DNA of 64,000 nucleotides from the NCBI GenBank assembly GCA_019638455.1, contig JAHBTU010000004.1:186001-250000 (forward strand), in the 5' to 3' direction. The notes under the pieces were generated by a model. The model made no database searches. It was not told the origin of the DNA and saw nothing but the letters and a program-made list of their open reading frames with translations. The translations under genes were made by a program, and so were the position numbers. This document shows positions 42,809 through 53,637 of the stretch, piece by piece. Position 1 is the stretch's first letter. Every line of letters starts with the position of its first letter. The DNA comes from Saprospiraceae bacterium. GTDB taxonomy: Bacteria; Bacteroidota; Bacteroidia; Chitinophagales; Saprospiraceae.

Positions 42809-42924
42809 GATTTTCTTTTTAAAGAATGAAACAGTGAAATGATGCGCGATGAATGTCAAGTGTCAACTTGGAGGTGGTTTCTCTGACGAAAACACTTGCC
42901 ATTCATCGCTGCATCGCGGAAGCA

Positions 42925-45900
42925 TTACAAACCTGACGGGTCGAACTGTCGGGCTATGCCAAACCATTTGATGGTTCGTTCGCCCATGTCAGGTGCGTTC
43001 ACATGTATCAGGTACACACCACTTGCCACTGGTATGCCTTTGTTGTTTCTCAAGTCCCATTCAAGTGCGTCTGAGATTTGGCGGTAAGGCGCGTACGTCT
43101 CGGCACGTTGATATTGACGGATGAATTTTCCATCCAGCGAGTAAATCGTCACCGTGCAAATGCCGGGCAGGTTCGTGATTTTAATCGTGTTGGTGAACTG
43201 CGAGGTCTCATACTGCGAGAAGCCGTAGTACGGATTGGGCACCACTTTGATAGAGTCCAGTGCATTGCCTACCTGCACCTGAGTGAGCGGCAGCGATTCG
43301 CGGTCCTTGATGGTGAATTGATACCTCGGATGACCAGTCTTTTTGCCACCGTCGTTGTCGTTGAACCAGGTTTGGTAAGGGCGGGCGGTGCGCAATTTGA
43401 TAGTGGTTTCGTTCGGTATCAAGCCTTCGCGCAGCGGCCTCAGCTGAGTGCCCGTCGAAAGTTGAATCATGCCACACCAGTCTATGTTGGCGATTTGCTG
43501 CACTTTGAAGGAGCCAGCGCTGAACAGCTCCGGTGTGATGCGTCGGCGGAGTGCCTCGCACTCGTCGTAGGGAGTGTTCATCACATACACAAAGTGTTGG
43601 CCGCCCATGATGAAATCCCAAAGAGAAGTAAAGCCACCCGTTTGGCGCAGTGCTTGGTCAGTAGGATTCCACAGCATATCGCGGCCCGTGAAAGCTGGGT
43701 TCAAGGCGCTGCTGTAGCAAGAGTTTTCACCAAAGAAGATGTTGAGCCTTTGGCCTGTTTCCACATCTATGGCATAGCCCGGGAACCAACCCATGCCCAA
43801 TAGAGGCTGCCCGGCATCAGGCGCGCCCGGAGGTGCCACTGCGCCGTCGGGGTCGGGCAAGCCGTCGTTGTTAGCATCGTCCTTGCCTACGGAGGGCGCA
43901 AAGCGCACGTCGAAGGATACCCTTCTTCTGCCTGCGGGGCTTTCCGTTTGCAATGTTGGGTCTTGGAAAGCGGCATATTCAGGCGATGTGTAGAGCCAAG
44001 AGGCCGTTTCGACCACCACGCAGCGACTCCACTTGCTCTTATCGCTCGTCATTACAATATCCACGTTTCTCAACCGGCCAAGCTTGTTGCGGCGGGCGGT
44101 TTCATTACCGTTGGCTGTCGCATTCAAGACAACCGAGCCGGCTTTCTCCGTCCATGCCGGGGTGAAGAAGGGTCTGAAGGTGTCATTGATAGCACCTAAC
44201 CTCCAGTCGCAAAGCACATAAGGCACAAACCACCCGTTGCCGAGCGTGGAGAGGCGCTTGTTGGGGTCTAAGGGATTGTCAACGGTGTTGAAGCCGGTTT
44301 TCACGAAATCAAAAATCCCGTCGTCTTGGTCAGGATAGCCAGCGAGCCACGGCAAGTTAGGATTGGCGTACTCGATTTCCGCACCAATAGCGCCGTTCGT
44401 TTCGTCGAGCAGTGGCCTGCTTCCTGTTGGGGGTTGTTGAGCGATACTCACCGAGAAACCGTATTGTGCGACGATTTGCTCGTTGATTTCGTTGATGGTG
44501 CGTTCGGCAGCGATGACTTCACCATTAGGCAAACGCCTCAATTCCCATCGGGCCGTGTCTCTCAGCACCGCGTCCGTATTGTTGTCGTCCACAAAACGCA
44601 GTTCGTAGTCGCCATCCACCACTTCAAATGGATTGAAAATGGTGACGGCAATGGGGCCGCGGCCCAGTTTGTAGGTCAGCACGGAGTCAGTCAGTTGCCC
44701 GGTGATGATTCGCTCGCGCGTGACGCTGTCAATGTCGAGGAAATTACCACCATTGCCCGCACCTTCCAAACGAGTAATCACCACGCCGTCGCCATAAGAG
44801 GACTGGAGGGCTTGGTCCACGATAGGACGCGGGATAACGGTGATGATGCTGATTTGAGTGCCGTCGTAATTCTTGCGGCTGGGTATGTATGGGCGTTGCT
44901 GACCAGTCGCGGGGGATGCCGTCGGGTTGAAAGTGTCGTAGTTGTTGTGGCCGTAGGCAATCACCGCGAAGTAATACTTCTTGTGATTGATGAGGCGCTT
45001 ATCGTCGCTGGCGGCGAATTTGTCGTCCTTGATGCTGAAAGTGTGCCGAATACCCTTGTTTTCTCCTTGCACTTGCAGCACGGGGATGTAGTAGGGTTTC
45101 GTCGGGTCAGCGGGATTGAAAGTCTCAGTCCAGTTGTACAGTGTGCTTACACCATTGCGAATATCCACCTGATAGACCAAACGGCTTTTCGCAGGGTCAG
45201 TCTCGAATTCTGCGTTCGACACGTTTGGGTTAATCAATTGGAAAATTTTGTAGCCCTCAAATTTGTACTTAATGGATTCCCTAACAGCGGGGTCGGGGCT
45301 GTTTTTGAGTGAGTCTGGTGCAAAAATATCTTCAATTGCATAGGCTTCGTCAACGTTGTTGGAAGGCTCTGGGTTGGTGAGCACCGCCACGATTTCTTGG
45401 TGCAGCTCTATCCAGTCCACTTTGGGCGCGTCCGGGCCTTCTGGTATCTCAAAGCAGTTGTCGAACAAGCCTTGAGCCAATTTGTCGGCACGAAGCAAGT
45501 TCTCCAAGTCAGGACACGGATACTGAATATCTGGCACCCACGGCACCCCAATGATAAGCTCGTTCACGGCACCCGGCTTGAGTGTGAAGGGGCCAGATGC
45601 TTGCAGGGTGCGGCGGTCGCCAAATGCAAGGTTGGCGGTACACATGGACCAGCCATTTGCGTTGTTTGGTGGGTCGGTCAGCGCGTATCTGAGTTCCGCG
45701 CCGCCGCTTTGATAGCCGCTGCCGCCGTAGGTAAATGGCGAGCCATCTCTCCAATAGCCCGTCAAGTAGCGATAGAACTCGAGCGGAAGTTGTGGGTCAG
45801 TCATCGCTGCCGGCCAATTGCCAATGCCGGGATTGTTGTAATAAACAAAGGACGACATCCCAATTTCTTCGCCAAAAGTATCTAGCGGGCCGCGGAAATA

Positions 45901-46974
45901 GTCCACTCCAAGGATGGGCACTTTGTCGCAGTAAGTGGCTACGTTGCCCTGACACTGGCATCCATTGGTGCCATCGAGCGGGTCTTGGTTATAGACGTAC
46001 ATGAGGTTGTTTGTGGTGTCGCAACCCACATAGTCATCCGTGTAGCAGCCCAAATCTGCGTCCACCCACATTGCAAAGAAGGTGGAGTCAATGCGGTCGA
46101 GTGCGCGGTTGATGAGTTTGTAGCGTTGGAAGGTCATGTCGTTCAGTTCGTCGTTGGTAACGTAGCCGAACGACTGCACCTGCACCTCCATCTGAATTGG
46201 GCTACCCTGCGTACGGGCGTGCACCGCGCCACCGCCTTGGTCGTTGTAAATCCAGAAAATCATCTCATCCGGGAAACGGTCGAGTGGGCAACCGCGAATC
46301 TCTATGGAAGGATAGTCGCCTTCGAGTGGGTCGTAGAAATCGTCAACCTCGCCAGCGTCGAAGAAGCCAGCCAAGGCCTGTTCGGTGTCGGGTAGCGAAA
46401 ATCCCCATACATCAGCGAAATAGGGGTTGCCACGGGCAGGCCAACCTTTCACGCCTCTTGGGATGGCATCCTCACTCAGGTTGCCATTGGCGAGGTTGGC
46501 CAAGTGACGGCGGATTTCTTCACCTGTTACTCGAAAGTGGCGGTCCCAGTTGCTGCAAGTGGAACCTTCGGTGAGACCCAATTCGCTGAGAGGACCGGGC
46601 CAAAAATCATTGGCGCCGCCTGAGCGATAGTCTTGACAAGCCAATTTTAGATTGCCGGCGGGGTCAACGCCACCGAGCCAAACAGAACCCGCAAAGATGG
46701 ACGATACTTCGCGTTGGCCGGTGGAAACATCCACTTTTGGCACGATATAGCGCCCATCGGTAAAATCCCACCAACAGTCGCCGCCACCCAGCAAACGAGC
46801 GCGCACGTTGTTGATTTCTTGGTCAATCTGCGAGGTGGAGCCAGCGCAGATGGTGCGGTACTTCACTTTTTGTTCGGAGGAAGGCTTGCGATAATTGTCC
46901 GGGACGTGGGCGAATGTGCCACTCCAAACCAGACAAGTCATTATCGCTGCCATCCAGAGTCTGAAATTACGCAT
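42925..46974 (-). CDS. Very large exported protein with a T9SS-type C-terminal domain
   Basis: A 1349-residue protein with a signal peptide (RNFRLWMAAIMTCLVWSGTF). Most of it is beta-rich and not assignable. The last 100 residues (TIKITNLPGICTVTIYSLDG, WDLRNNKGIPVASGVYLIHV) resemble type IX sorting/FlgD-like domains. The protein probably is exported across the outer membrane and displayed or released. The gene sits between a TonB-dependent receptor (upstream) and a PorV-like gene (downstream), a locus design frequent in Saprospiria. Confidence 0.8.
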   Translation of the reverse strand: MRNFRLWMAAIMTCLVWSGTFAHVPDNYRKPSSEQKVKYRTICAGSTSQIDQEINNVRARLLGGGDCWWDFTDGRYIVPKVDVSTGQREVSSIFAGSVWLGGVDPAGNLKLACQDYRSGGANDFWPGPLSELGLTEGSTCSNWDRHFRVTGEEIRRHLANLANGNLSEDAIPRGVKGWPARGNPYFADVWGFSLPDTEQALAGFFDAGEVDDFYDPLEGDYPSIEIRGCPLDRFPDEMIFWIYNDQGGGAVHARTQGSPIQMEVQVQSFGYVTNDELNDMTFQRYKLINRALDRIDSTFFAMWVDADLGCYTDDYVGCDTTNNLMYVYNQDPLDGTNGCQCQGNVATYCDKVPILGVDYFRGPLDTFGEEIGMSSFVYYNNPGIGNWPAAMTDPQLPLEFYRYLTGYWRDGSPFTYGGSGYQSGGAELRYALTDPPNNANGWSMCTANLAFGDRRTLQASGPFTLKPGAVNELIIGVPWVPDIQYPCPDLENLLRADKLAQGLFDNCFEIPEGPDAPKVDWIELHQEIVAVLTNPEPSNNVDEAYAIEDIFAPDSLKNSPDPAVRESIKYKFEGYKIFQLINPNVSNAEFETDPAKSRLVYQVDIRNGVSTLYNWTETFNPADPTKPYYIPVLQVQGENKGIRHTFSIKDDKFAASDDKRLINHKKYYFAVIAYGHNNYDTFNPTASPATGQQRPYIPSRKNYDGTQISIITVIPRPIVDQALQSSYGDGVVITRLEGAGNGGNFLDIDSVTRERIITGQLTDSVLTYKLGRGPIAVTIFNPFEVVDGDYELRFVDDNNTDAVLRDTARWELRRLPNGEVIAAERTINEINEQIVAQYGFSVSIAQQPPTGSRPLLDETNGAIGAEIEYANPNLPWLAGYPDQDDGIFDFVKTGFNTVDNPLDPNKRLSTLGNGWFVPYVLCDWRLGAINDTFRPFFTPAWTEKAGSVVLNATANGNETARRNKLGRLRNVDIVMTSDKSKWSRCVVVETASWLYTSPEYAAFQDPTLQTESPAGRRRVSFDVRFAPSVGKDDANNDGLPDPDGAVAPPGAPDAGQPLLGMGWFPGYAIDVETGQRLNIFFGENSCYSSALNPAFTGRDMLWNPTDQALRQTGGFTSLWDFIMGGQHFVYVMNTPYDECEALRRRITPELFSAGSFKVQQIANIDWCGMIQLSTGTQLRPLREGLIPNETTIKLRTARPYQTWFNDNDGGKKTGHPRYQFTIKDRESLPLTQVQVGNALDSIKVVPNPYYGFSQYETSQFTNTIKITNLPGICTVTIYSLDGKFIRQYQRAETYAPYRQISDALEWDLRNNKGIPVASGVYLIHVNAPDMGERTIKWFGIARQFDPSGL

Positions 46975-47090
46975 GACTTCTATTTTTTAGTTTTTAAGTT
47001 AAAATGATGGTAAGTGGAGGGGTTGAAAAATCTGAAAGGTGGTTGTATTGGCTCATACTTGCCTTTTCGTTTTTTCAACCCCCGATGTTT

Positions 47091-50000
47091 TTAAAACTCG
47101 AACACGGCACCCATGTAGATGCGACGTGGCAGCGTGAAATTGTTGGGGTTGCGTACGCGCCAAGAATAAGCGTCCAAGAATGCCAACTGGCTGCGACCAG
47201 TGCTCGGTGTGCCTTCCACGATGGACTGTCCTTGTGGCGAGGCCAGATAACCATCGTCGGTCGGCGAGCCAGTCACGGGATATACACCAATGATATTTTG
47301 CGTGTTGAGCAGGTTGGAGACACGGACATATACGTTCAGGTTGAGCGGTTTTTTGCCTGCTCCCGACAATCCGAACGATTTGTCCACCCGCACGTCCATG
47401 TTGTATCTCCACGGCAAACGGTTGCCATTGATGGCGCCCAAGGTACCTTCCCCATCAAAACGGACGGGAAGTTGCTTGGCGGTGTAGGGGCGGCCTGATA
47501 CTGCGTAGGCTTGGATGTTCACGCCAAAGTTTGCCAAAACGTCCACGTTGCCAATGCGAGGCCCGTTGTAACGGTTGCCGTCGGAGAAGCGGTAGTCGAG
47601 GATGGCGTTGAGGTTGTGGCGCTCGTCGAAGTCAAGCGGGTAGAGGGTGCGGATGTTGCCGCGATTGGTCAAGCCTCGCTGCGAATTGGCATTGGAACCC
47701 GTGCCATCGGCAAACTGAAGCGTGTAGGCAATGCGCAGCTCCGTGTTGCGGATTCGGCGCATATCGTACTGCACCGTGAAACCTTTCACCGTACCAAAGT
47801 CAATGTTGCCATAGGTGTTGTAGCGGCCAATGGTAGGTATGTAAAGAATGGTTTGGTACTGAATCATGTCGCGCATTTCGCGGTAGTAGGCCGAGAATTT
47901 TAGCGCGGAGTTCTGGTTGAGCCGTTGTTGGAAACCCACCTCATAGTCCACCACGCGCTCTGGGCGCAAGTTGGCGTTGTTTTCGGGGGTGCGTCCCGGC
48001 ACATAGAAGTAGAAGTAGTTGAGCGGAGTCACTTCCCAGTTGCTCGGCGGGCGCTGCACCAAGATGTCGTAGTGCGCGAAGAAGTTGGCATCTTCCGAAA
48101 TTGGGAAAGAGAAGGCCAAGCGCGGCAGCCAGTTCACCTGAGGCGTGTAGTCTTGGAACGACAGGTCAGGGTTGAATCGAGTGTCCGTGATGTCATCGCC
48201 CGAGATGGTGTCAAAGAGGAAAGGCGCCACGACACCGCCGCCAAAAATAAGATTGCCATCGTTGGCCTGGGTGCCATCCGCAAAGTACCAAGTGTCGTTA
48301 TTGCGGAACGCTTTGGGCGTTGGGTCTGATTGGCTATTCACATAAACCTTGAAATCGTCGCCAATGCCGTTGGGACGGTCTGGCACGCCTCCTACGGTTG
48401 CGTAGAAGTCGCGGGCAGACATCACTTGATAAAGCGAGTAACGGTCGCGCAGTACTTTGGTGTTCAGGTCGAAACGTTCTATGCGAAGGCCGAGCCTGAA
48501 TATCATTTTGTTGAAAGTGAACTTATCCGTGATGTAAGCGGCTTGATACAGTGGGCGAAGAGGGGCGACCGGGAAGTTGCGAACGCCCTCTCCATCGCGG
48601 CTGGTGAAAAAGTCGTTGAACGTGACATCGCCGACAAGTCTTTCTCCCGTGTAAGTGTAGCCGTAGTAACCAATCAGTCGTTGGTCGGTCAGCTCGCGAG
48701 CGGAGAACATATCAATGTTCATCTGGTCGGGGCGCAGGCCATCAATATTGAGGTTTGCCTCGGGAGCCACGCCCAATGCCTCGCGGATTTTCCGGTAAAA
48801 CCTGTTGTCGCCCAATTGGTTGGAAGGTATCACGAGGTTGCCATAGATATCCAGCCCGTTAACGTTGCCAATGACATTATTGGTGTCCAAGCCATTGAAG
48901 CCGATGTCCACCAGCTGCCGCGCCAATATCCACAAGGAACTTTGTGGGTTGGAGCGTTCGGGCAAAATTGTCCAGTTGCGCAGGGTGCGCTGCTCGTTGA
49001 GCAGACCAAACTGGATATTGTGCGTGCCAGTGCGCCCCAACTTCAAGTCAAAACCCGCAGAAGCGGAAATGGTCATGAAGTCAGACTCGTTTTTGTTGTA
49101 TTGGTTGAACACCAAGCCTGTGTTGGAGTGCATACCGCCCCATATATTGTCGTACACACCAGAAAGCTGGCCGTTGCGGGCATTGAAATCCCCGAAAGGA
49201 GTATTGTAAGCAACCAGTTCAGGGTTGGGGACGACACGTTGACCAGCGGCGTTCAGGTATCCATAGTCATACCCCTCAAAAACTTGGGTGTTGCCGAGGT
49301 GGCGAATAATGCCATCATCGCCCGGGCCAAAGAAGGGGACATAAGTAAAGTCGAAACGACCGATATAGCCATAATCAAAGAAATTGTCCTTGTGGCGGCG
49401 GTCGTAGGTCTCGTTGTTTTCACGTTCAAAGCCAAACTGCAACTGGTAGTTGGCATTGGTGATAGCCACACCGCCTGCTTCCGAACCCGGGTCGCTGCTG
49501 CCCAAGCGGTGGCGGAAACGAGCGATACCGCGCGAGCGGCGCTGATATTGGGTGGGGTTGTTGCGGGAGTTGAGCAGGCGCCATTGGCCCGGAGTGAATT
49601 GGTTTTCAAAATCCTTGAACGTGCCTGTCACACTAAAATCTATATTGTCCGTCAGCCGGAAGTCCAATTTTGCGGTCAGGTCAATATCGCGGCGTTTTTC
49701 GTCAGGGCGATATTTCAGCACGTTCACGCTGTCGCGCGTCAGGTTTTCCGCGGCGGAAATCACATTGCCATTCTGGAAAATGATAGGATTGGCCTGCAAG
49801 CGGCCCAACACGTTGTCGGGGTCGAGCAGTTTGGCGCGTTCGGCATTCGCCACAGTTGGGTCGTCGCTATAATACTTTGCCATGTCAATGCCCGCACCTT
49901 TTACCTGATAGACTGGAATGGCGGGCGGGTTGTCGTCTTTTTGCGACAAAAACTGGCCTGACAAACGGAACCCGACCAAAGTGCGAGAGGCACCGTTTTC

Positions 50001-50777
50001 AAGTCTTTTCTTCACGAGCGGGCCGCTGATGTTGGCTGTTGTCAGCAACCAACCGTATGGGTCAAGCCCATAAGAGGTTTCTGCTTCCACAGCCCCGTGA
50101 TACTCGCTGGCCGGCCCTTTGGTGACCACCGAGATGACGCCACCCGTCACGTCGCCATACTCAGCGCCCAAGCCGCCCGTCACGACCTGCAACTGCTCTA
50201 TGTCCTGCACTGGTGGCACTTGGCTACCATACACCCGGATACCATCAATATAATAGTTGGTGGCATTGGAGCGTGAGCCTTTGATGTTTACTTCGCCACC
50301 ATCCACCGAAGTGGTACCTGCGGTCGTGGCCACAATGGCGTTGACGCTTCGTGTGGGAAGGTTTCTGATTTGCTCGGATGTGAGCGTTTGACCACCCGAA
50401 GTTTTGTCTTGCTCGATAAGCGGAACTTTAAACTCGGTGATGACGACCCCTTCAATCACCACGTTGCTGGACATCACTTGGTCCAAGAAGGTGATTTGAT
50501 TGGTGAGCACCCGCACGCCACTTACCCTTTGCAGCGTGAATCCGGTGTAAGAGAACTCCACGTCGTAAGTCCCGGGGTCAAGCGGGGTGACGCGGTAGTT
50601 GCCGTTGAAGTCAGTGATAGTGCCACGCACGATGTCCGTGCCCTTCATCACTTTGACGGTAGCTCCAATCAGCCCTTCCCCGGTGTCATCCGTCACTTTG
50701 CCCTGCAAGACGGTTTGGGCAAACACGGCTCCGGTGCTGAGGAGCATTGCAATCGTTAATAGTAAAGAACGTACCAT
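47091..50777 (-). CDS. TonB-dependent receptor with CarboxypepD_reg-like N-terminus
   Basis: The ATG at 50777 gives a 1228-residue outer-membrane receptor. A signal peptide is followed by a CarboxypepD_reg-like domain (LQGKVTDDTGEGLIGATVKV), a plug (LTSEQIRNLPTRSVNAIVAT, GSRSNATNYYIDGIRVYG, LQVVTGGLGAEYGDVTGGVI) and a long barrel ending FTLPRRIYMGAVFEF. It imports a ligand using TonB energy or serves as a surface receptor. The ligand is unknown. It heads the T9SS-type block. Confidence 0.9.
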   Translation of the reverse strand: MVRSLLLTIAMLLSTGAVFAQTVLQGKVTDDTGEGLIGATVKVMKGTDIVRGTITDFNGNYRVTPLDPGTYDVEFSYTGFTLQRVSGVRVLTNQITFLDQVMSSNVVIEGVVITEFKVPLIEQDKTSGGQTLTSEQIRNLPTRSVNAIVATTAGTTSVDGGEVNIKGSRSNATNYYIDGIRVYGSQVPPVQDIEQLQVVTGGLGAEYGDVTGGVISVVTKGPASEYHGAVEAETSYGLDPYGWLLTTANISGPLVKKRLENGASRTLVGFRLSGQFLSQKDDNPPAIPVYQVKGAGIDMAKYYSDDPTVANAERAKLLDPDNVLGRLQANPIIFQNGNVISAAENLTRDSVNVLKYRPDEKRRDIDLTAKLDFRLTDNIDFSVTGTFKDFENQFTPGQWRLLNSRNNPTQYQRRSRGIARFRHRLGSSDPGSEAGGVAITNANYQLQFGFERENNETYDRRHKDNFFDYGYIGRFDFTYVPFFGPGDDGIIRHLGNTQVFEGYDYGYLNAAGQRVVPNPELVAYNTPFGDFNARNGQLSGVYDNIWGGMHSNTGLVFNQYNKNESDFMTISASAGFDLKLGRTGTHNIQFGLLNEQRTLRNWTILPERSNPQSSLWILARQLVDIGFNGLDTNNVIGNVNGLDIYGNLVIPSNQLGDNRFYRKIREALGVAPEANLNIDGLRPDQMNIDMFSARELTDQRLIGYYGYTYTGERLVGDVTFNDFFTSRDGEGVRNFPVAPLRPLYQAAYITDKFTFNKMIFRLGLRIERFDLNTKVLRDRYSLYQVMSARDFYATVGGVPDRPNGIGDDFKVYVNSQSDPTPKAFRNNDTWYFADGTQANDGNLIFGGGVVAPFLFDTISGDDITDTRFNPDLSFQDYTPQVNWLPRLAFSFPISEDANFFAHYDILVQRPPSNWEVTPLNYFYFYVPGRTPENNANLRPERVVDYEVGFQQRLNQNSALKFSAYYREMRDMIQYQTILYIPTIGRYNTYGNIDFGTVKGFTVQYDMRRIRNTELRIAYTLQFADGTGSNANSQRGLTNRGNIRTLYPLDFDERHNLNAILDYRFSDGNRYNGPRIGNVDVLANFGVNIQAYAVSGRPYTAKQLPVRFDGEGTLGAINGNRLPWRYNMDVRVDKSFGLSGAGKKPLNLNVYVRVSNLLNTQNIIGVYPVTGSPTDDGYLASPQGQSIVEGTPSTGRSQLAFLDAYSWRVRNPNNFTLPRRIYMGAVFEF

Positions 50778-50976
50778 AGAACAGAGGTTAAGAAAGTGTT
50801 TCAAAAGAACACAATGACGAAATTGAGAATGCCTGCTTCCCAACGCCAGCCACCATGCACACTGAAAGTTTCTGCTTGCTTTAATTGGTGAACGATTATT
50901 TCAAAAAGAGCCGCAATGATAGTGAAACCCTCATGCAGTCATCCATTATTGGCGAACAATGTTGAGATTTTACATT

Positions 50977-51918
50977 TCACCCCGACATTTTAGCGAATTT
51001 TTCCAGCAAAATTTCCGCCATCAGTCGCTTCGACTCGTGCGTCCATCCGGCGATGTGAGGTGCCAACACCACATTGTCCAAAGCATGAAGCCGTCCGTAC
51101 AAACGGCTTTCGGTCTCCGAAAACGTGGGTGGTTTCTCGTTTTCAAACACGTCGAGGCAGGCACCGCCGATGCGGCCGTCTTCCAGCGCGGCCGCCGCTT
51201 CCAAAGTGTTGACACACGCTCCGCGCGACGTATTGAGCAATATGAACCCTCGCTTGCAACGAGCAATGAACTGTTCGTTTATCAAATGCTTGGTCTCATG
51301 GGTCAGCGGCAAATGCAGGCTGATGATGTCGCTCCTCGTTTGAATGTCGTCCAAGGTGGTCTCCTGTACCCACGGCATTTCAGCGGCGTATCCTTCAGGT
51401 TTATATTTGTCATAAGCCAACACCGTCATTTCCATGCCTGCCAATTTGCGGGCAAACTGGCTACCCGTGTGTCCGAACCCCACGATGCCCAACGTTTTGC
51501 CGCGCAATTCCCAGCCACGATTGGCCTCGCGTTGCCACACATTTTGCCTCACTTCGCGGTCGGCGCGGAGCAAGTTGTTGGCAAGGCACAACAACATTCC
51601 CAATGCTTGCTCTGCCACGGCGTTTCGATTGCCCTCCGGGCTGCTCGCCACGAACACGCCGCGTTCGGCAGCATAGGCTCTGTCCACGATTTCCATCCCG
51701 GAGCCAAGCCGACCGATGAAACGAAGCCGTACGGCGGCATCGAGAAAATCCCGGTTCACGAGGATTTTGCTGTTGATAATCAAACCCGCGTACAGCGGTA
51801 TGACGCGGCGCGTCTCTTCTAAGGTGATGTCGGGCTGGAAGTCGCAGACGAACCCCCTGGCTGTCAAACCATCTATCAAAAGCGGATGGCAATCATCCGT
51901 GATTAGCACTTTTTTCAT
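50977..51918 (-). CDS. D-2-hydroxyacid dehydrogenase (SerA-like)
   Basis: The ATG at 51918 (KKVLITDDCHPLLIDGL) gives a 313-residue NAD-dependent dehydrogenase. The Rossmann motif LGIVGFGHTGSQFARKL, catalytic Arg in LLNTSRGACVNT, Glu in LDVFENEK and His in APHIAGWTHES are intact. It may be 3-phosphoglycerate dehydrogenase in serine synthesis or a broader 2-hydroxyacid dehydrogenase; it lacks the ACT domain. No linked serine genes are seen. Confidence 0.9.
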   Translation of the reverse strand: MKKVLITDDCHPLLIDGLTARGFVCDFQPDITLEETRRVIPLYAGLIINSKILVNRDFLDAAVRLRFIGRLGSGMEIVDRAYAAERGVFVASSPEGNRNAVAEQALGMLLCLANNLLRADREVRQNVWQREANRGWELRGKTLGIVGFGHTGSQFARKLAGMEMTVLAYDKYKPEGYAAEMPWVQETTLDDIQTRSDIISLHLPLTHETKHLINEQFIARCKRGFILLNTSRGACVNTLEAAAALEDGRIGGACLDVFENEKPPTFSETESRLYGRLHALDNVVLAPHIAGWTHESKRLMAEILLEKFAKMSG

Positions 51919-52191
51919 GCTAATTTTCGTCGAAAATAGGAGCCTTGAGAGGTAAGGCAATTACAAAATGTGTGAATGGCTATCAGGAGTAAGTGAATGA
52001 ACCGATTGAGTTCGTGAAAGAAATGCGCGAAAGTTGGTGGTTCGCCAGAGGCGGTGGAAATTTGCCCCTGCGTGGCGAAAGGCGAAGTCGCCAACTGTTC
52101 GATTGCTTATTTCGGTCGCGCGGCTATCTGACGGCAACTGCCTCCATCAACTCACCTTTCCGCATGGCGGCAAAGATATTTACACAAGGAT

Positions 52192-52854
52192 ATGAAGCAC
52201 ATCTTTTTTTTGACTCTGTCGGTTTTGGCGTTTTCTCTCTGCCAAACTGCCCCTGCCACCAAAAAACGTTCGCTCAGTTGCTACGTTCGCTACCTCGAAC
52301 CAGAAAACCAGCTGCGCGCGGAAGCCACCATGCGAGAAGGGGATGCCGAATTGCAACCTACTCAACTGGCCGACGGCCTGCTTTATCAAGGCAAAGAAAT
52401 GGATTTGATGACCACCCAAGGCATCATCTACAGGTGGGAAGGCCCGTCAAAATTTCCCGCCAAGCATGTGTTCGCTTGGAAAGACGACAAGGGGCAACCG
52501 CAACAGTTTGAAATGAGCTTCTCGCCCATCCTCCAATTTGGGTTCGACTCCACAACGCTCTCCCGAAAACAACCGGCCAAACTCCGGTGGGAAGGCACGC
52601 CCTTGGAAAAAGGCGAGTCAATGGTGTTGCTCTGGGAAAATAGCACCCTTAACAAGACCGTCCCCATGGAAGTCATCAACCTCAGCAGCGAGGCAGCCAT
52701 CGAGTTCCCCTCCGTCAAAATCGCCGAGCTTGAGCCCGGCACATGGACCTACTACTTGGTGCGGAAAAAACTCGTGAAGGCAAACGTGAACGGAGTGGCC
52801 GCAAGCGGCATCATCGAACACTACACGAAGAACGATACTATTCAGGTAAAGTGA
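52192..52854 (+). CDS. Uncharacterised exported protein
   Basis: A 220-residue protein with a signal peptide (KHIFFLTLSVLAFSLCQTAP). It is predicted to be beta-rich, without known domain. Low Cys content; Cys at residue 17 is not in a good lipobox. It may be periplasmic or surface exposed. A dispersed element follows 21 bp after the stop. The 273-bp gap upstream of it has no gene. Confidence 0.6.
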   Translation: MKHIFFLTLSVLAFSLCQTAPATKKRSLSCYVRYLEPENQLRAEATMREGDAELQPTQLADGLLYQGKEMDLMTTQGIIYRWEGPSKFPAKHVFAWKDDKGQPQQFEMSFSPILQFGFDSTTLSRKQPAKLRWEGTPLEKGESMVLLWENSTLNKTVPMEVINLSSEAAIEFPSVKIAELEPGTWTYYLVRKKLVKANVNGVAASGIIEHYTKNDTIQVK

Positions 52855-52875
52855 AAAACAGCTATTCCTGGTTTG

Positions 52876-53056
52876 TATACCCAGATTAAAGAGGATTTGA
52901 ATCTGCCCGTTGGCAAGACAGGGATTTCCTTGATTGATTTGCATGATTTCCAAAGGATTGCGAGCACCGTTCGTTCAAAACCACCTTGTCAGACCCTGTA
53001 CTCAGGGGCTTGCCCGGCCAAGTGGAAGCGGACGGGGCTGATTTGCGTTGACTATA
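52876..53056 (+). repeat. Dispersed element, copy 2 (full length)
   Basis: Starts TATACCCAGATTAAAGAGG and ends GCGTTGACTATA. It is nearly identical to the inverted copy at 62327-62506. Unlike copies 1 and 3 it is not next to GGTTGAT-type tandem repeats. No terminal inverted repeat or target duplication is evident, so how it moves is unclear. Confidence 0.85.
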
Positions 53057-53058
53057 AG

Positions 53059-53143
53059 AGGTGTCATCTTTTGAGGAACGGAAAAGGTGGCACCTTGGCC
53101 TGTTTCTGAGGCGCGCCCCCTCCATGCTTCCGGGATGACACCT
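53059..53143. repeat. AGGTGTCATC palindrome
   Basis: Arms 53059-53068 and 53134-53143 are exact inverted repeats enclosing about 65 bp. It directly abuts dispersed element copy 2. Confidence 0.7.
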
Positions 53144-53599
53144 CAGAACCCGACAAAGCGAGAATCGCTGAGTGAAAAGATGAGGAACAAGTTTTTGGAA
53201 ACTTTAAAATTGACTGAATACCAATTTTTTAGAAACAAAAATTTGATTTTTTTTAAAAAAAAATCCTCACTTGGAACTATCCAAACCCACCCGCGGGTTT
53301 AGGCTGCAACGTATTCAAAACTGATTCCTCTCAACTTTCAAAACGACATGGTACGCACACTCAAAAATGCGCAACGACCGAGCCATCGAAAAGCCCATTG
53401 GCTTTGGCACGACGAGCGATTTGGTGCCACCTGTTTGGGCAAGCCCGCGATCATTCGGGGCAATCCCGACGACCATCCACGACTCTGACAGTCGCCCTGC
53501 GGCTGTCGGAGGAGCCAGCCGCAAACCTCTTCCATTTTTCATTTTCACAAGGAAGGTTTGCCCTGCGAACAGGGTCAAAAACAGGTACGCGCCTTTTTA
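53144..53599. other. Gene-free interval before the tRNA array
   Basis: No convincing gene. It has an A/T-rich stretch (53180-53270) and short open frames on both strands without family sequence. It may contain the array promoter, but no strong -33/-7 pair is visible. Confidence 0.5.
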
Positions 53600-53625
53600 C
53601 CCGCCAAAGTCTTGACGAAGGCGGG
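53600..53625. repeat. CCCGCC/GGCGGG palindrome
   Basis: CCCGCC AAAGTCTTGACGAA GGCGGG. A related palindrome (CCCGCCATAGTTTTAACGAC) lies at 56874-56898. Both are a short distance upstream of a TTACTTCG unit. Confidence 0.65.
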
Positions 53626-53637
53626 CGCGTCAAGAGC

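Noticed and set aside
53144..53599. Several short open frames of 60-100 codons
   Set aside because: They overlap on both strands, show no family sequence and lack start-site context.
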